From contig JAGKQI010000078.1 in assembly GCA_018806915.1 (NCBI GenBank), positions 1,302,001 to 1,366,000 on the forward strand: a stretch of DNA of 64,000 nt, read 5' to 3'. The translations under genes were made by a program, and so were the position numbers. Each line of letters opens with the position of its first letter. The first letter of the stretch is position 1. The stretch comes from Phytophthora colocasiae. Its lineage: Eukaryota > Oomycota > Peronosporomycetes > Peronosporales > Peronosporaceae. A model generated the notes under the pieces. That model worked only from the letters and a program-made list of their open reading frames with translations, was not told the DNA's origin and ran no database searches. Of this stretch, positions 54,730 to 64,000 are shown in pieces.

Positions 54730-55546
54730 ATTTTCTGACTGAGTATATTGACACTTGCTCGACAATTGACACACTTAATCTTTGTGTTTGTTGCTCTTTG
54801 CTACTTCTTTCAAATGTTGAACTTTAATATCGAAAACCAACCTATAAAGGGTTTGCCAACGTTAGATAGCCTCTTGGAGCTCCTTGTAACTAACATTTTG
54901 GTTAATGATGTACGTAAGGAGATCGTCATAAGAATCACACTTTTTGAACGCACCTAGCAACAATCGAGGATGACCAAATAAACCGGATCGTAGCTTCGCA
55001 CGGTAGAATTTTTTTTGTGAAATTTGACCAGGTCCTTCACCGCCTTCTCACGATTTACGAAGAAGAGTTGGCGGTCCCTAGAATACACGACTTCTTCTTC
55101 CTTCCATTCCCACTTCACCACTTCAGTCGTTTTCAGTCTCTTCGCCAGTCTCTGATCTTCAATTTCCGAGTGCAATCGCGTCTGACTCAACACTCAGGAA
55201 GTTTCACCAGTACGTGAATCACATCTTCTCCAAGCGACACTTGTTCCCCAAACAACTGCGGATTTTTTTCTCTGTTCAACTTCCATGTCGGGCGCAGTTT
55301 CTGTAGTTTTAAAGTATCAACGCAGGTCTCCAGCAGCATCTTGTCCAGGTCACCGTCATATGTCAACCACGCGCCACCCTTCGTCTTCGCCAGGAAAAGT
55401 TGCAGCTTGTCAGCATCGACACCCGTTAAGTCGTTCTTCATCTTCTTCTTGATCACCTTCTTCAACGCGGAAACCGACATATTCTCGTCGATTTTCACCT
55501 CGAACGCGCTCCCTTGCGCACCAACAATCGCGCAGAACAAGAGCAT
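54730..55546 (-). pseudogene. CRN effector, internally deleted copy
   Basis: From ATG 55546 (MLLFCAIVG) the header is open through LFLAK to HVLVKLP, then a 10-base deletion shifts the frame (near 55190). A short stretch of the linker follows to about 54980. There most of the NTPase-like domain is deleted and the sequence jumps to the C-terminal end and 3' flank of the CRN (54730-54978). Its 5' flank resembles that of copies A and B. Confidence 0.85.
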
Positions 55547-55791
55547 GTTTGCATCAAGGGGGAATTCTGGAATGAGAAAGTAAAATTGGCCAACTGTAGC
55601 TCTGTATGATAGTTTGCCTCTGCCATTGTATTTTTCTTAGGATCACACACAGAAAGTCCTCCGAAAAATCTAAACAGTGTTGGTCACTTTCGCTCACAAT
55701 ATTTCTCATAAAATCGCTGTAACCGAGAAGAAGACTTGTCATCTTTAAAAAAAACAAATTGTTCTTCACTTAAAAATCTGCAGCTTGAAGG

Positions 55792-57219
55792 ATGCACCTG
55801 TCTTGCGCGATCATTGGAACGGGAGTAGCGCTCCCCATCGAAATTGACGATGCCAATTCGGTGTCTGAATTGAAGGAAATGATCAAGAACCGGAGCGATG
55901 GGTTAATCGGAGTTCTCTGGCCAATACTGCAGCTTTTCCTGGCGAAAGAAAAAACGAAAAAGGATACAACCGAGGAGACGAAAGAGAACAACGACAAGGA
56001 GGAGGAGAAATGGATGACACTTGTTCAATTCGAGAAAGGTGTGGGTGATACTGACGCCTTGAAATTACTAAATGTTAACGATGCAACACTGCGATCTGTT
56101 GGCCTGGTCAGTTGTAAACTCGGCCACGAAAGTGAAGAAGCTGTTGCTGCTGGATTAGGTCCAGTTCACGTATTGGTGGTGATTCCAGAGGCTGAAGAGA
56201 GCAACCCACAAGTTAAGAAGCGACGTCTGGAATGGCAATCGACTCGACGGGGATCACACACTTACAACCCGAACTCCCAGTATTTCCTACTGGAACAAGA
56301 GGATATGGACGGGTCTGGACTTCCTCCAGCTCGCTTGAAACTCTACTGCAGACCTACATTCCACAACCAATTCAAGTTCTTGCAAGAAAAAGTATTGGTC
56401 AATGGTCATTTGGGCTGGATTATCGGTCCTTCTGGGTCGGGAAAGTCAACAACGACAATGGCATTCGCATTGACTGTGGACAGAAATGAGTGGATTGTTA
56501 CGTGGATTCATGGCCAAAAGTCTTCGAAACAGCTCTGGTGCGTTCGTTTGATAGGAGACAAGCGGGAGACTCGAACAATTGACGTTAAGGACGTGGAAGA
56601 AGTACTGGAGATTGAAGATGAATCCAAACGTCATGTGGTGTTTGTTGATGGATTGGCCGAACCAGACGACTTCATGGAGCTGAAAAGCGCATGTATCAAG
56701 TGGTTTCTAAAGAACCACCAGAAGCAGCGACTCGTATTTGTTTCTTCTGTGCTGTATCGTACCAAGGTTGATAAAAACTTGGATATCCAAACCCGTACAC
56801 TTGAATTCCCTGTTTGTTCCTGGACGTTGGATGAGTACCATTCGGCAGTCAAGGATGCTGAGTTTTGGACGATTGTGTCTCCATATCTGGATGTACCTAA
56901 AAATCTGCCTGATGACGAGTGGTCTCATGAAGAAATGGTAGACAATAAGTACCATTACGCAGGTGGATCCTGTCGTGATATGTTCGGCTTGAATACTGAA
57001 ACTGTGATGGAGAATACGTCCAATGCTGTGAATGTAGTGAGTGACCCTGCTCAACGTTCAGTATCGAACATCAACCGTCTGTGTGGAATGTTCCATCCAC
57101 CAAATACGTCTCGTGCTATATATCCTATGATCAGCCGAAATGCTGCGATGAGGATTGGTATGAGATGCGGCCCAGAAATTCTCAAGATGTTCATACCGAC
57201 ACGTGAACCTCAGCTTTGA
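55792..57219 (+). CDS. CRN effector of a second type, canonical P-loop NTPase
   Basis: 475 residues from ATG 55792, uninterrupted. The header begins MHLSCAIIGTG; LFLAK is at 48-52, an acidic Lys/Glu-rich insertion at 53-75, and HVLVVIP at 126-132. A textbook Walker A GPSGSGKS at 212-219 and a Walker-B-like VVFVDG at 282-287 follow. It is unrelated beyond the header to the duplicated CRNs to its left, whose P-loop is degenerate. Many P-loop CRNs carry a nuclease-like tail; I cannot make one out in the last 150 residues. It is convergent with ELP6 (stop codons about 200 bp apart). Confidence 0.88.
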   Translation: MHLSCAIIGTGVALPIEIDDANSVSELKEMIKNRSDGLIGVLWPILQLFLAKEKTKKDTTEETKENNDKEEEKWMTLVQFEKGVGDTDALKLLNVNDATLRSVGLVSCKLGHESEEAVAAGLGPVHVLVVIPEAEESNPQVKKRRLEWQSTRRGSHTYNPNSQYFLLEQEDMDGSGLPPARLKLYCRPTFHNQFKFLQEKVLVNGHLGWIIGPSGSGKSTTTMAFALTVDRNEWIVTWIHGQKSSKQLWCVRLIGDKRETRTIDVKDVEEVLEIEDESKRHVVFVDGLAEPDDFMELKSACIKWFLKNHQKQRLVFVSSVLYRTKVDKNLDIQTRTLEFPVCSWTLDEYHSAVKDAEFWTIVSPYLDVPKNLPDDEWSHEEMVDNKYHYAGGSCRDMFGLNTETVMENTSNAVNVVSDPAQRSVSNINRLCGMFHPPNTSRAIYPMISRNAAMRIGMRCGPEILKMFIPTREPQL

Positions 57220-57416
57220 ATGGATGGGAGCTGGAAAGGGTGGTCTTAATCGTGATAATGCGGCAGGAAACACATTTCTATCGCTTTGCTCGGAGAAGAC
57301 AAGTTGAGCTTGCACGGAGAATGGTGTTGATCGGAGGGGAAGGAGACTAAGCGAGTTCAAGTAGTCGAGATCTGAGCGTTTTACGAGCATTTTTTTAGGT
57401 AAGACAAAACAAAAAC

Positions 57417-58379
57417 TTAATTCCACCGCAGCGCTTGTCCTCCAGAACGGAAGCATTTGATAGTACTTTCCAGTACTTTGTACGCAACAGCTACAGGTTC
57501 GTCTCCTTGATTCTGACAGCAAACTTCAAGCTGGAGGAAAAAAAAAATTTACAATGTTGTCGAGAAAGCCACCAATTGAAATAGCTTACCGTTCCATGGA
57601 CGTCTTTGGAGTAGCCTGTGGCAAGAGGTTTCGTGCTCAGAACGACCGTCGCCATGTCAGCGAGTGCTGAGCTCTTAACAAAACATCAAATACGTGACCA
57701 AATGATCATCTTCCCAACATAATAAACCAAACTTACCAAAGACCTTGAGGTGGCTACATCTGTGTCTGCATGCGCCAGCAACACCACATTAGCAGCTCCC
57801 TACAACCGAACAAAGTGTCAGTACTTCTCCACAGCTTTAACCAACAACAAAAAACTTACATTCTTGTCATGCGTCAGTGTCTTGCAGCACCGCACAAAGT
57901 CCAGCACAGCAGCATCTCCAAACCTCCATTTAAACGGACTAATATCATCCACAATAATGGATACACCAGCGTCTTGTTCCTCTTGGGTAAAACTCTTCAG
58001 CTCCTCAAACAGCGTCGTCCATTCTGCTTCCTTCGTCTCCATTTCTCCCCAATTGACCACTTTCAGCTGCTTCTTGGTCGCACAAGCTGCAAAATTCACA
58101 CCCTTTCACATACATTCCAACCATTAAAAAAAAATTAGAAATAACTATAATCATTCTTATTACCAATTTCCGACCAACAGCCGCATAATGCTCAACTGTA
58201 TTAGCACTTGCCACAAAACACACGCGATGGCCAGCTTTTAAGAAAAGTGACGTGAAGTGGTGCACTAGGAAGGCCCCATCAGCCTCCACACAGTCCTGAA
58301 GTAGCACCAATTGCCCTCGAGGCGCGGACGTAGGCGTCCACGTTAATAAATCACCTAAATGATACAAACTCTCCGCCAT
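57417..58379 (-). CDS. ELP6: Elongator complex protein 6 homologue, five exons
   Basis: Exons 58379-58164, 58102-57860, 57799-57737, 57673-57590 and 57530-57417 (216, 243, 63, 84 and 114 nt, all phase 0). The introns are 61, 60, 63 and 59 bp, each GT-AG. Product 239 residues. Landmarks shared with ELP6: GQLVLLQDCVEADGAFLVHHF (given as a description of the N-terminal strand-helix), then VCFVA, VSIIVDDISP, AVLDFVRCCK and NVVLLAHAD. ELP6 is one of the RecA-like Elp4-5-6 subunits that bind tRNA in Elongator, needed for wobble-uridine modification; it lacks a true Walker A. I chose ATG 58379 because it matches family length and a possible initiator (GCTCATTTAGC, about 58383-58398) lies just upstream. 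Confidence 0.85.
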
Positions 58380-58426
58380 CCGATCGCTAAATGAGCCCAT
58401 AGACAAGACGTTCATAAACAATTTTT

Positions 58427-58978
58427 TTACTTGAAACGCTTCTCGTATTCTACGTCTAAAGCTTTCAGGTACCGACTCAATGGCATATCGATGTCTTCTT
58501 CGCTGGAGTCGCTACTGTCGTAGTTAACGCTAGTTTCACTACGATTTACGATCGTTTTCGTGATAATACTGGCTTTTGGGATCTCATGAAGCACGAGGAA
58601 CTCGTCTTGGTACAGATATTCCGGTAAAGAAGTTTCAATCTCTTGATGATCTACCAATTCTCGGACGTTGAACAGCGAACCGAGCTTGGTTGAGTCGATT
58701 TCCAGTAGAATGACATCAGTGTAGCCATGTTCTAGCAGACGTTGTGCCCATTTCGTAGCGTGTTCATGGTCTGCGAACAATGACACAAAGGGAGTTGGTT
58801 CACAACTACACCATTTAAGATGTAACTCCACTGCAGTTTTGAAGTCCCTGGTAGTCTTAAACGATGCTTTACAGCGAGATTGAAGCGACTGATTCCCACT
58901 GTATCGCACACGAAACAACGGGTTCGGCACTTGATTCTTGCTGCACTCGAACTGAGAGATGATCTTGGACGGACGCAT
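58427..58978 (-). CDS. DUF7587-like protein, first of two tandem paralogues
   Basis: 183 residues from ATG 58978. The pattern FRVRYSGN, VELHLKWCS, TPFVSLFADHEHATKWAQ and VILLEIDSTKLG fits the DUF7587 family of fungi and oomycetes, which is thought to have an ADP-ribosyltransferase-like fold; no activity is established. The tail is acidic and Ser-rich (YDSSDSSEEDID), often a phosphorylation target. The stop lies 47 bp upstream of the ELP6 start, same strand. It is paralogous to 59156-59695. Confidence 0.65.
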   Translation of the reverse strand: MRPSKIISQFECSKNQVPNPLFRVRYSGNQSLQSRCKASFKTTRDFKTAVELHLKWCSCEPTPFVSLFADHEHATKWAQRLLEHGYTDVILLEIDSTKLGSLFNVRELVDHQEIETSLPEYLYQDEFLVLHEIPKASIITKTIVNRSETSVNYDSSDSSEEDIDMPLSRYLKALDVEYEKRFK

Positions 58979-59155
58979 GAGCAAGGGCAGAATGAGAAAT
59001 GACGTGAAGTGAGTGATTTAAACATCAGTCAAACGAACATGTGCGATGTCTGCAAGCTTTCTCGATGTAAAAGTGGCTACCTGACGTTAGTTGATAGCTA
59101 CATTATCATATCGTAAGGGGTTAAAAGATTTACTCACTTTTTCATCTACTGTATT

Positions 59156-59695
59156 CTAACCAAGAAACACATCGTGTTCGCTAGATTCTTCACTACTACG
59201 TCCAGTATCACTTTCTTCTTCAATGGAAGTCAGGTAGCTTTCTCGGATGATACTTCGTCTGCTAACCTTCCGCAGTACGAGGAACTCGTCGTTATTTACT
59301 CGGAAGATCTGGCCGAGCTTAGTAGCGTCTAATTTCAGGAGGAAGACGTCATCGTAGCCCAATTCGAAATTTCTCTTTGCCCATTTGACGGCAAGTTCTC
59401 GAGATCCGAAAAGCGCCACAAAAGGGGTCGGACTACGGTTGCTCCAGTTCAGATGCAGTTCCACCGCACGTTTAAACTGTTCGTTGGTACGGAACGAAGG
59501 CTTAGCTCGTGCCTTGAGGGATTGACCAGTGTAGCGTACTCGCCATAGAACGTTCGGTATTTGCTTCCTATCGCATTCATATTGAGAAGCGATTGTGGCT
59601 GTAGTAGACGACAGAAGCATTGGCGTTGGGCACGGAACGAAGCAAATTGCGGACTGAGACTGACGGGGTGCAGTGTAACAGGATGCTGAAGCCAT
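59156..59695 (-). CDS. DUF7587-like protein, second tandem paralogue
   Basis: 179 residues from ATG 59695; an inner ATG at residue 26 (59620) fits the start of its paralogue better. Shared pattern: WRVRYTGQSL, VELHLNWSN, TPFVALFGSRELAVKWAK and VFLLKLDATKLG. The Ser/Glu-rich tail is also shared. It lies 177 bp upstream of its paralogue, same orientation, consistent with tandem duplication followed by strong divergence. Confidence 0.65.
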   Translation of the reverse strand: MASASCYTAPRQSQSAICFVPCPTPMLLSSTTATIASQYECDRKQIPNVLWRVRYTGQSLKARAKPSFRTNEQFKRAVELHLNWSNRSPTPFVALFGSRELAVKWAKRNFELGYDDVFLLKLDATKLGQIFRVNNDEFLVLRKVSRRSIIRESYLTSIEEESDTGRSSEESSEHDVFLG

Positions 59696-59917
59696 TCAAG
59701 CCGAAAAATGTAGCCATTACGGATATCATATCCGAGATGGCCTTGATCCTTACCGCAGCCCATCCACCCGGGTGGACATTTTGCTACAAGTCACTGTGGA
59801 AAATGGCTACATTGCTAAAGCACAAATCAAATGACGTTCACGAGTGATGGTCAAGTGCAACTTCATAGGTTTGTACAGTTTCCCTACGTTTATGATAAAC
59901 GGACCTTTAAGTTGTGC

Positions 59918-62257
59918 TCAGATCATCCACATCATCATTCCATCAGGTGAAAGTGCTGTGTCGCCCATGGTAAAATCCGGTAATGTGTTGTTTAGCACTT
60001 CTCCAGTCACTCGATTGCCTGTGAACTGCGAGTCGTTGATGCAAATGAAGGCCAGACGTCGCATATCGTCAAAGTTGAGCTTGTTGCGGCGACTGGACTG
60101 CTTCAGTGTGTTTTTACACAACGTTTTCTCCGATGCCACACTACTCGGAGCCAGAGAGAAGAGAGTGAGTGCTAGAGACTTCAAATGTGGCCAATCTTCC
60201 GCTTCGGATTGCCAAAACTGAAGCGGAGAACGGTTGCCCTTTTCCAGCATCTCCCACTTGTATGTACGGTTGTTGCGCTGGTTCTTGGCATAGGCAACGT
60301 AGTCTGTGTATTCGGCTGTCATGGCTCGCCGTCGTTCCTCATTGACACCCATGTCTTGATCTGTTTCCGGGAAGTTGAAAATTAACTCCTCAATCTGCTC
60401 ACGGTAGTCTCTTGTCATGGATTTGCCAATGTATCGTGGATCCAACAGGAAAGCCAAGCCGTGTGCCTCGCTGAGCACGTACTGCCACCTCTCCGTCACC
60501 ACCTTCTTGATATATTCCAACTCGACTGTTGTTAGACCAAACACTGCGTCAAAATCGGTCAACAAATGCTTCGACTCGAAGTAAACTTCTGAAATAGGAG
60601 CACGATCATCCTGGAACTTGTACAGGATCAGTTCAATAGGAGTGAGGATCGTGATGGCCTTCTCTAGTGTCATTTTCCAGTTGAGACTCAAAACAAACTC
60701 CTTGATACTGGATCGAATTGGCCGCTGGTTATCCGGTATTTCCGGGCCAATAAACCCTGGATCACTCACGATCGACTGCAAAACGTCTTCAGACTGCATC
60801 AGCACACGGAATCGAGCAGCAAGAGTGCCCCAAGACATCGTAGGCGATGCGTTGGCAAAATCTTTCATGGTATGCAGCAACTGCGGGTCAAACATCTTGA
60901 ACTTGGGCGGATACTGGTAGCTACTGAAGAACGCCAACAATTCGTTACAGTTGTTGGTCAGTTCCACAAGGTCCTGGAACGGGAAATCCATCGGAACCTG
61001 CGGCGTCATTCGTCTCGGATCGTTCTCCAAGGATTTCTCCGGCCCGAAAATGTCCATAATAGCCAAATGCAAAGCGTGACAGATGCAGCCGTAGAAGAAC
61101 TTGGTAGGGTATTCAGCCTTTAGCATATCCCAAGCTCGCGAATGATACTCCGTGCTGCCAGTTACTACGCCACTGACATTACTGACAATAGGCTGCATCA
61201 TCCGCTTGATATCCTGCGCGATCATGATGGAGTTGTACTGGGATTCGTCCCCTGCAGCTTTCTCCGACTCTAAGAAGAACCTCTTCTCGTTGTTCACTGC
61301 CATATACGTCACATACTCCTCCTCCGGGTTGTTCGTATGGTACAAGTTCAAATTCGACCACGCGTCACGTTTTAAACACACGCGAGCAGGACTCGTAGAT
61401 AAATATCCCCACACTTGCTTGTGTTTTTTCTCATAGCATCGCACCATGAGATCCGTCTCCAGTCGTTTTTTATCCGGAAGCTTTACATTCGGCCGTAATA
61501 AAGCAACAGCTCTAGCCAAATGAGACTCCTCCATTGCATCAAACGCCATTCCAGTGGCATATGCGTGCATAGCGAGCGCTTCTTCGAATCTCTCGTTCTG
61601 GTTCTTCGATAATGGTCCATTTTTCTTGCCATTCTTCGTCTTCTCTTTTATATCATCCTTCAACGACATCGTCATCGTCGTAGGGTCCATCAAACTCTCT
61701 GGCATGCTCTGTTGCATAGCCATTTGGTTCATCACTTGAGCATGTTGCACAGCCGCTTGGTCCAATGCACTACTCGTCATTGCCAACGCCCCCGCAGCTT
61801 GTTGCAACTGCGTTTGAGCCTGAATCTGCTGTATTTGCAGCTCCATCTGAGCTTGAGCTTGTTGAGCTTGTCGCTGCGCTTGAGCCTGAGTGTTATGATG
61901 TGTTTTCGACCTCTTTTTAACTGGTCCTTTAGCATTAATCTTCTGGTTGTACAGTGGCAATACATCCGAGAACTGGTTGACAAAAGAGTACTGATGTTGC
62001 ATCTCCTGGAATTGCGCACACTTTTTCAAGTGGCGAATGGCCTGCTCGGACTTTTTGTAGTATAAAACCTGGTGTTTGCAGTGTTTACAGGCTGCGGAAT
62101 TGCGCCGTTGCGGGTCTGGTTCGTCGGTCAAAAGCTGCCAAATGAGACTTGGGGTTCGCCCTGGCTTTTTCTTCTTCGGAGCCGCAGGGGGCGGCGTCGT
62201 CGTGCCGTCCGTTGGCAATTGCAACATGTTGCCCAGAGTCGGCGGCTCGGCGCTCAT
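59918..62257 (-). CDS. hAT-transposase-derived zinc-finger protein, probably domesticated
   Basis: 779 residues from ATG 62257, a single long exon without frameshifts. There is a BED-like zinc finger (C57, C60, H76, C80) after a Lys/Pro-rich stretch, then a Gln/Ala-rich coiled region (about 120-185). A hAT core follows: KRDAWSNLN keeps the first catalytic Asp position, but the second segment reads VVTGSTEYHSRAW where active elements have an Asp-x-Gly/Ala-Asn motif; YGCICHALHLAI is kept. The dimerisation domain (SPLQFWQ...LAPSSVASEKTLC) is intact. I saw no inverted repeats or 8-bp duplication around it. A DNA-binding regulator is the likely role, by analogy with ZBED proteins. Confidence 0.72.
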   Translation of the reverse strand: MSAEPPTLGNMLQLPTDGTTTPPPAAPKKKKPGRTPSLIWQLLTDEPDPQRRNSAACKHCKHQVLYYKKSEQAIRHLKKCAQFQEMQHQYSFVNQFSDVLPLYNQKINAKGPVKKRSKTHHNTQAQAQRQAQQAQAQMELQIQQIQAQTQLQQAAGALAMTSSALDQAAVQHAQVMNQMAMQQSMPESLMDPTTMTMSLKDDIKEKTKNGKKNGPLSKNQNERFEEALAMHAYATGMAFDAMEESHLARAVALLRPNVKLPDKKRLETDLMVRCYEKKHKQVWGYLSTSPARVCLKRDAWSNLNLYHTNNPEEEYVTYMAVNNEKRFFLESEKAAGDESQYNSIMIAQDIKRMMQPIVSNVSGVVTGSTEYHSRAWDMLKAEYPTKFFYGCICHALHLAIMDIFGPEKSLENDPRRMTPQVPMDFPFQDLVELTNNCNELLAFFSSYQYPPKFKMFDPQLLHTMKDFANASPTMSWGTLAARFRVLMQSEDVLQSIVSDPGFIGPEIPDNQRPIRSSIKEFVLSLNWKMTLEKAITILTPIELILYKFQDDRAPISEVYFESKHLLTDFDAVFGLTTVELEYIKKVVTERWQYVLSEAHGLAFLLDPRYIGKSMTRDYREQIEELIFNFPETDQDMGVNEERRRAMTAEYTDYVAYAKNQRNNRTYKWEMLEKGNRSPLQFWQSEAEDWPHLKSLALTLFSLAPSSVASEKTLCKNTLKQSSRRNKLNFDDMRRLAFICINDSQFTGNRVTGEVLNNTLPDFTMGDTALSPDGMMMWMI

Positions 62258-63303
62258 TGACACAAAAGGCAAGTTGAAGTGGCCTTCGGGGGCTCGTTGA
62301 TTGGCACCGCCACAAGTGCCGAAGGTTTTTCTCCGTTTGTGCCACGAAGGTTTATTGCTGAGTGAGTGAAAGGCCCTCCTGAAACAGCCAGTGAATCAAT
62401 CTCCTCACTTACTTTCACTATAGATTGATTTTAAGTACGATTTCAACTAAGTGCGAATTTGCAAGACCTAACCTAAAAAGATTGCCACGGATCGACGCGA
62501 CAACTCGAGAATTATTTCTCCATCCGCATCACAATAATTGAAATTATTTTTTGAAATTTTGGGCCATTTTTTTAAGTACGATACCCATGGTCACTTGACT
62601 TTCCAAAAATCCCACCCTAACCTCCGTTACTTTGCGCTTACATCGTTGTATTGCGAGCGCTGCATGCGCTCCTCCGCGACGAAAGCAACATGGTGTACAC
62701 GCTAACACGTCTTGTATATGTCTAGCAAGTCTCGCCGTCGAATTCGCACTTGCAGGCGCGCAGGATGATTTCCAGATTTCTAAAAATCCCATGGACTCCG
62801 AATTGGGATAACCCAGCTATGTATAACCCATTGTGGTTTCCTCTTCGACTTGGGTGACGATCCACTGAAGCCTACATGGCGCTGCCACTGGCAGTGCCAG
62901 CCTGGCCTCACTCTACAATCTGCCAAGAGATGCCCACGTCTACAGAAAAACGAAACCTTGTAGAGAATTTTGGTGTACGCACAGCTCTGTCTTCATGAGA
63001 TTCACCATAGAGGACGAGCATGATTTAACGCCGAAGCCTTCGCTGATATCGCTATGAGCTGAGCTTAACTCACTGCAGACACGAGCCTTAGTGCTATTCA
63101 AAGGTTGAGAGCAGTTCCATCTGGACAATACATGACCGTTGGGGATGGCGATTCCATTCACATTACTCAGACCGCAGCATGGGATGTACATTTGAGTGAA
63201 TGCCTCCGGATGAAAGTTGATACGAAGGGCCCAAACAGTAGGCATGATCGTATCAGTGGTCAATTACATCAATCCTTCCACCTGCAGAACCTCAAGCAAT
63301 GGA
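62258..63303. other. Intergenic stretch without recognised gene
   Basis: About 1 kb between two divergent genes, probably holding both promoters. Short frames on both strands (for instance 62792-62544) resemble nothing I know. Two similar words, TTAAGTACGAT at about 62430 and 62572, and AAAATCCCA at about 62606 and 62784, hint at an old small repeat, but I cannot define one. Confidence 0.4.
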
Positions 63304-64000
63304 ATGACACCTGCAGAACCGGAAACGACTGCCAAGATCTCTGTCACTTTACAAGCTATGCGGCTTACGGTCGGTATAGCTTTCCTAACGGCCATCGGAC
63401 AGGCGTGATCATTGGACTACTGCTCGAGGTGGAAATATCTACCAGGTTGTGCTTTTTCGCGCGGGTTTAGACACAAGAGCGTACCGTTTGGAGGCACTAA
63501 AAGACTGTCAAGTATTCGAAGTGGACCAAAACTTCGCGCTTTTCGAGCACAAAGTGAGTGTTCTAGATGAGATCAAAGCTCCGTTGATACCGGACCAGCA
63601 CGAGATCGTTGTGGCCGATGTGAACGACTTCAACTGGGAGGAAAAACTACTTTCCGCTGGATTTAACTCGAGTATCCCGACGTTCTGGGGACTTGAGGGA
63701 CAGACCATGTACTTGGATCGAGCCAGCAACGTTGCGTTACTTAAAACGATCGACATTTTATCAGCAACTGGGAGTGAAATCTGGGGAGATGTGGGTGGCC
63801 ATGCACTGCAGGAAGGAGGAGTCTTAGCTTTCAAGCAAGTGGACGAGCTGAGTCAAGCGGAATTAGGCACACATCTCTTCAAATTGGGCGAAGACGACGC
63901 TATCCATGGCGTTTTCGGTGAATTGCCATGGGAACTTGAACTGCAGGCGGATTTAGGGAAAAGTGGCTCACACTTTGGTCGGGTATGGGAACCGGTCGTG
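63304..64000 (+). CDS. SAM-dependent methyltransferase (LCMT/COG3315-like), partial at window edge
   Basis: The clear part is open from about 63430 to the window end: VVLFRAGLDTRAYRL is SAM-binding motif I, then VFEVDQ with the acidic residue that binds the SAM ribose, FWGLEGQTMYLD, and a later GGHAL. This is the leucine-carboxymethyltransferase-like family that methylates small molecules or proteins. The 5' part is uncertain. ATG 63304 starts TPAEPETTAKISVTLQAMRLTV, similar to family N-termini. A 55-bp GT-AG intron (63374-63428, with CTAAC inside) would join the two in frame but leave out residues usually found between them. Confidence 0.65.

Larger units (their letters stand above)
51310..55740 (+). 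repeat. Right arm of large inverted duplication
   Basis: In mirror order: TARBP1 N-terminal coding part, CRN (51701), kinase (52984), DUF3160 (minus, 54214) and a deleted CRN (minus, 54730-55546) with its upstream region to about 55720. It lacks the hAT insertion. Confidence 0.8.

Noticed and set aside
62544..62792. Short minus-strand frame of 82 codons in the intergenic region before the methyltransferase
   Set aside because: Non-ATG start, no similarity, no initiator; treated as chance.

Overview
The window looks like an oomycete chromosome segment, most probably Phytophthora. The species cannot be named from the sequence. The evidence is: Crinkler (CRN) effector genes with LFLAK and HVLVxxP motifs; an oomycete-type initiator (TCATTCC...AATTC) just upstream of CRN start codons; short 55-95 bp GT-AG introns; oomycete-style ankyrin repeats; and heavy nesting of transposons.

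Layout. 1-2.1 kb: a CRN gene running off the left edge, divergent from a Uma2-like PD-(D/E)XK protein gene. 2.3-6.0 kb: a complete piggyBac element with TTAA ends, terminal inverted repeats and a four-exon transposase gene. 6.4-16.8 kb: an ankyrin-repeat pseudogene broken by a tyrosine-recombinase (Ngaro-type) retroelement with split direct repeats and, 46 bp further on, by a 5'-truncated LINE. 16.8-42.9 kb: a repeated module of CRN (-), DUF3160-like fragment (+) and NEK-like kinase (-). The first DUF3160 fragment is split by a Gypsy chromovirus. That element's integrase is itself split by a 12.4 kb tandem array of a non-autonomous LTR element: five LTRs, four internal regions and one 5-bp target duplication around the whole array.

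43.0-47.1 kb: a hAT element with an 8-bp target duplication and an extra coiled-coil gene. 47.1-51.6 kb: a decayed TARBP1/Trm3-like tRNA methyltransferase gene that contains an internal inversion and has lost its catalytic domain. It lies between the arms of an inverted duplication: 51.3-55.7 kb mirrors 38.35-42.98 kb plus 47.10-47.31 kb. 55.8-64 kb is a compact, almost TE-free gene block: a second type of CRN, ELP6 (five exons, solved here), two tandem DUF7587-like genes, an apparently domesticated hAT transposase gene and the 5' part of a SAM-dependent methyltransferase gene.

The picture is an effector-rich, repeat-rich compartment next to a housekeeping block. CRN copies are multiplied, inverted, broken and joined to a kinase gene, while several transposon classes insert into each other and into the duplicated units. 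Intact-looking CRN frames are 1-1207 (partial), 16896-18290, 51701-52957 and 55792-57219. The other CRN copies are broken. Splice sites were assigned by eye from GT-AG pairs that restore frame and family similarity; no search was run.
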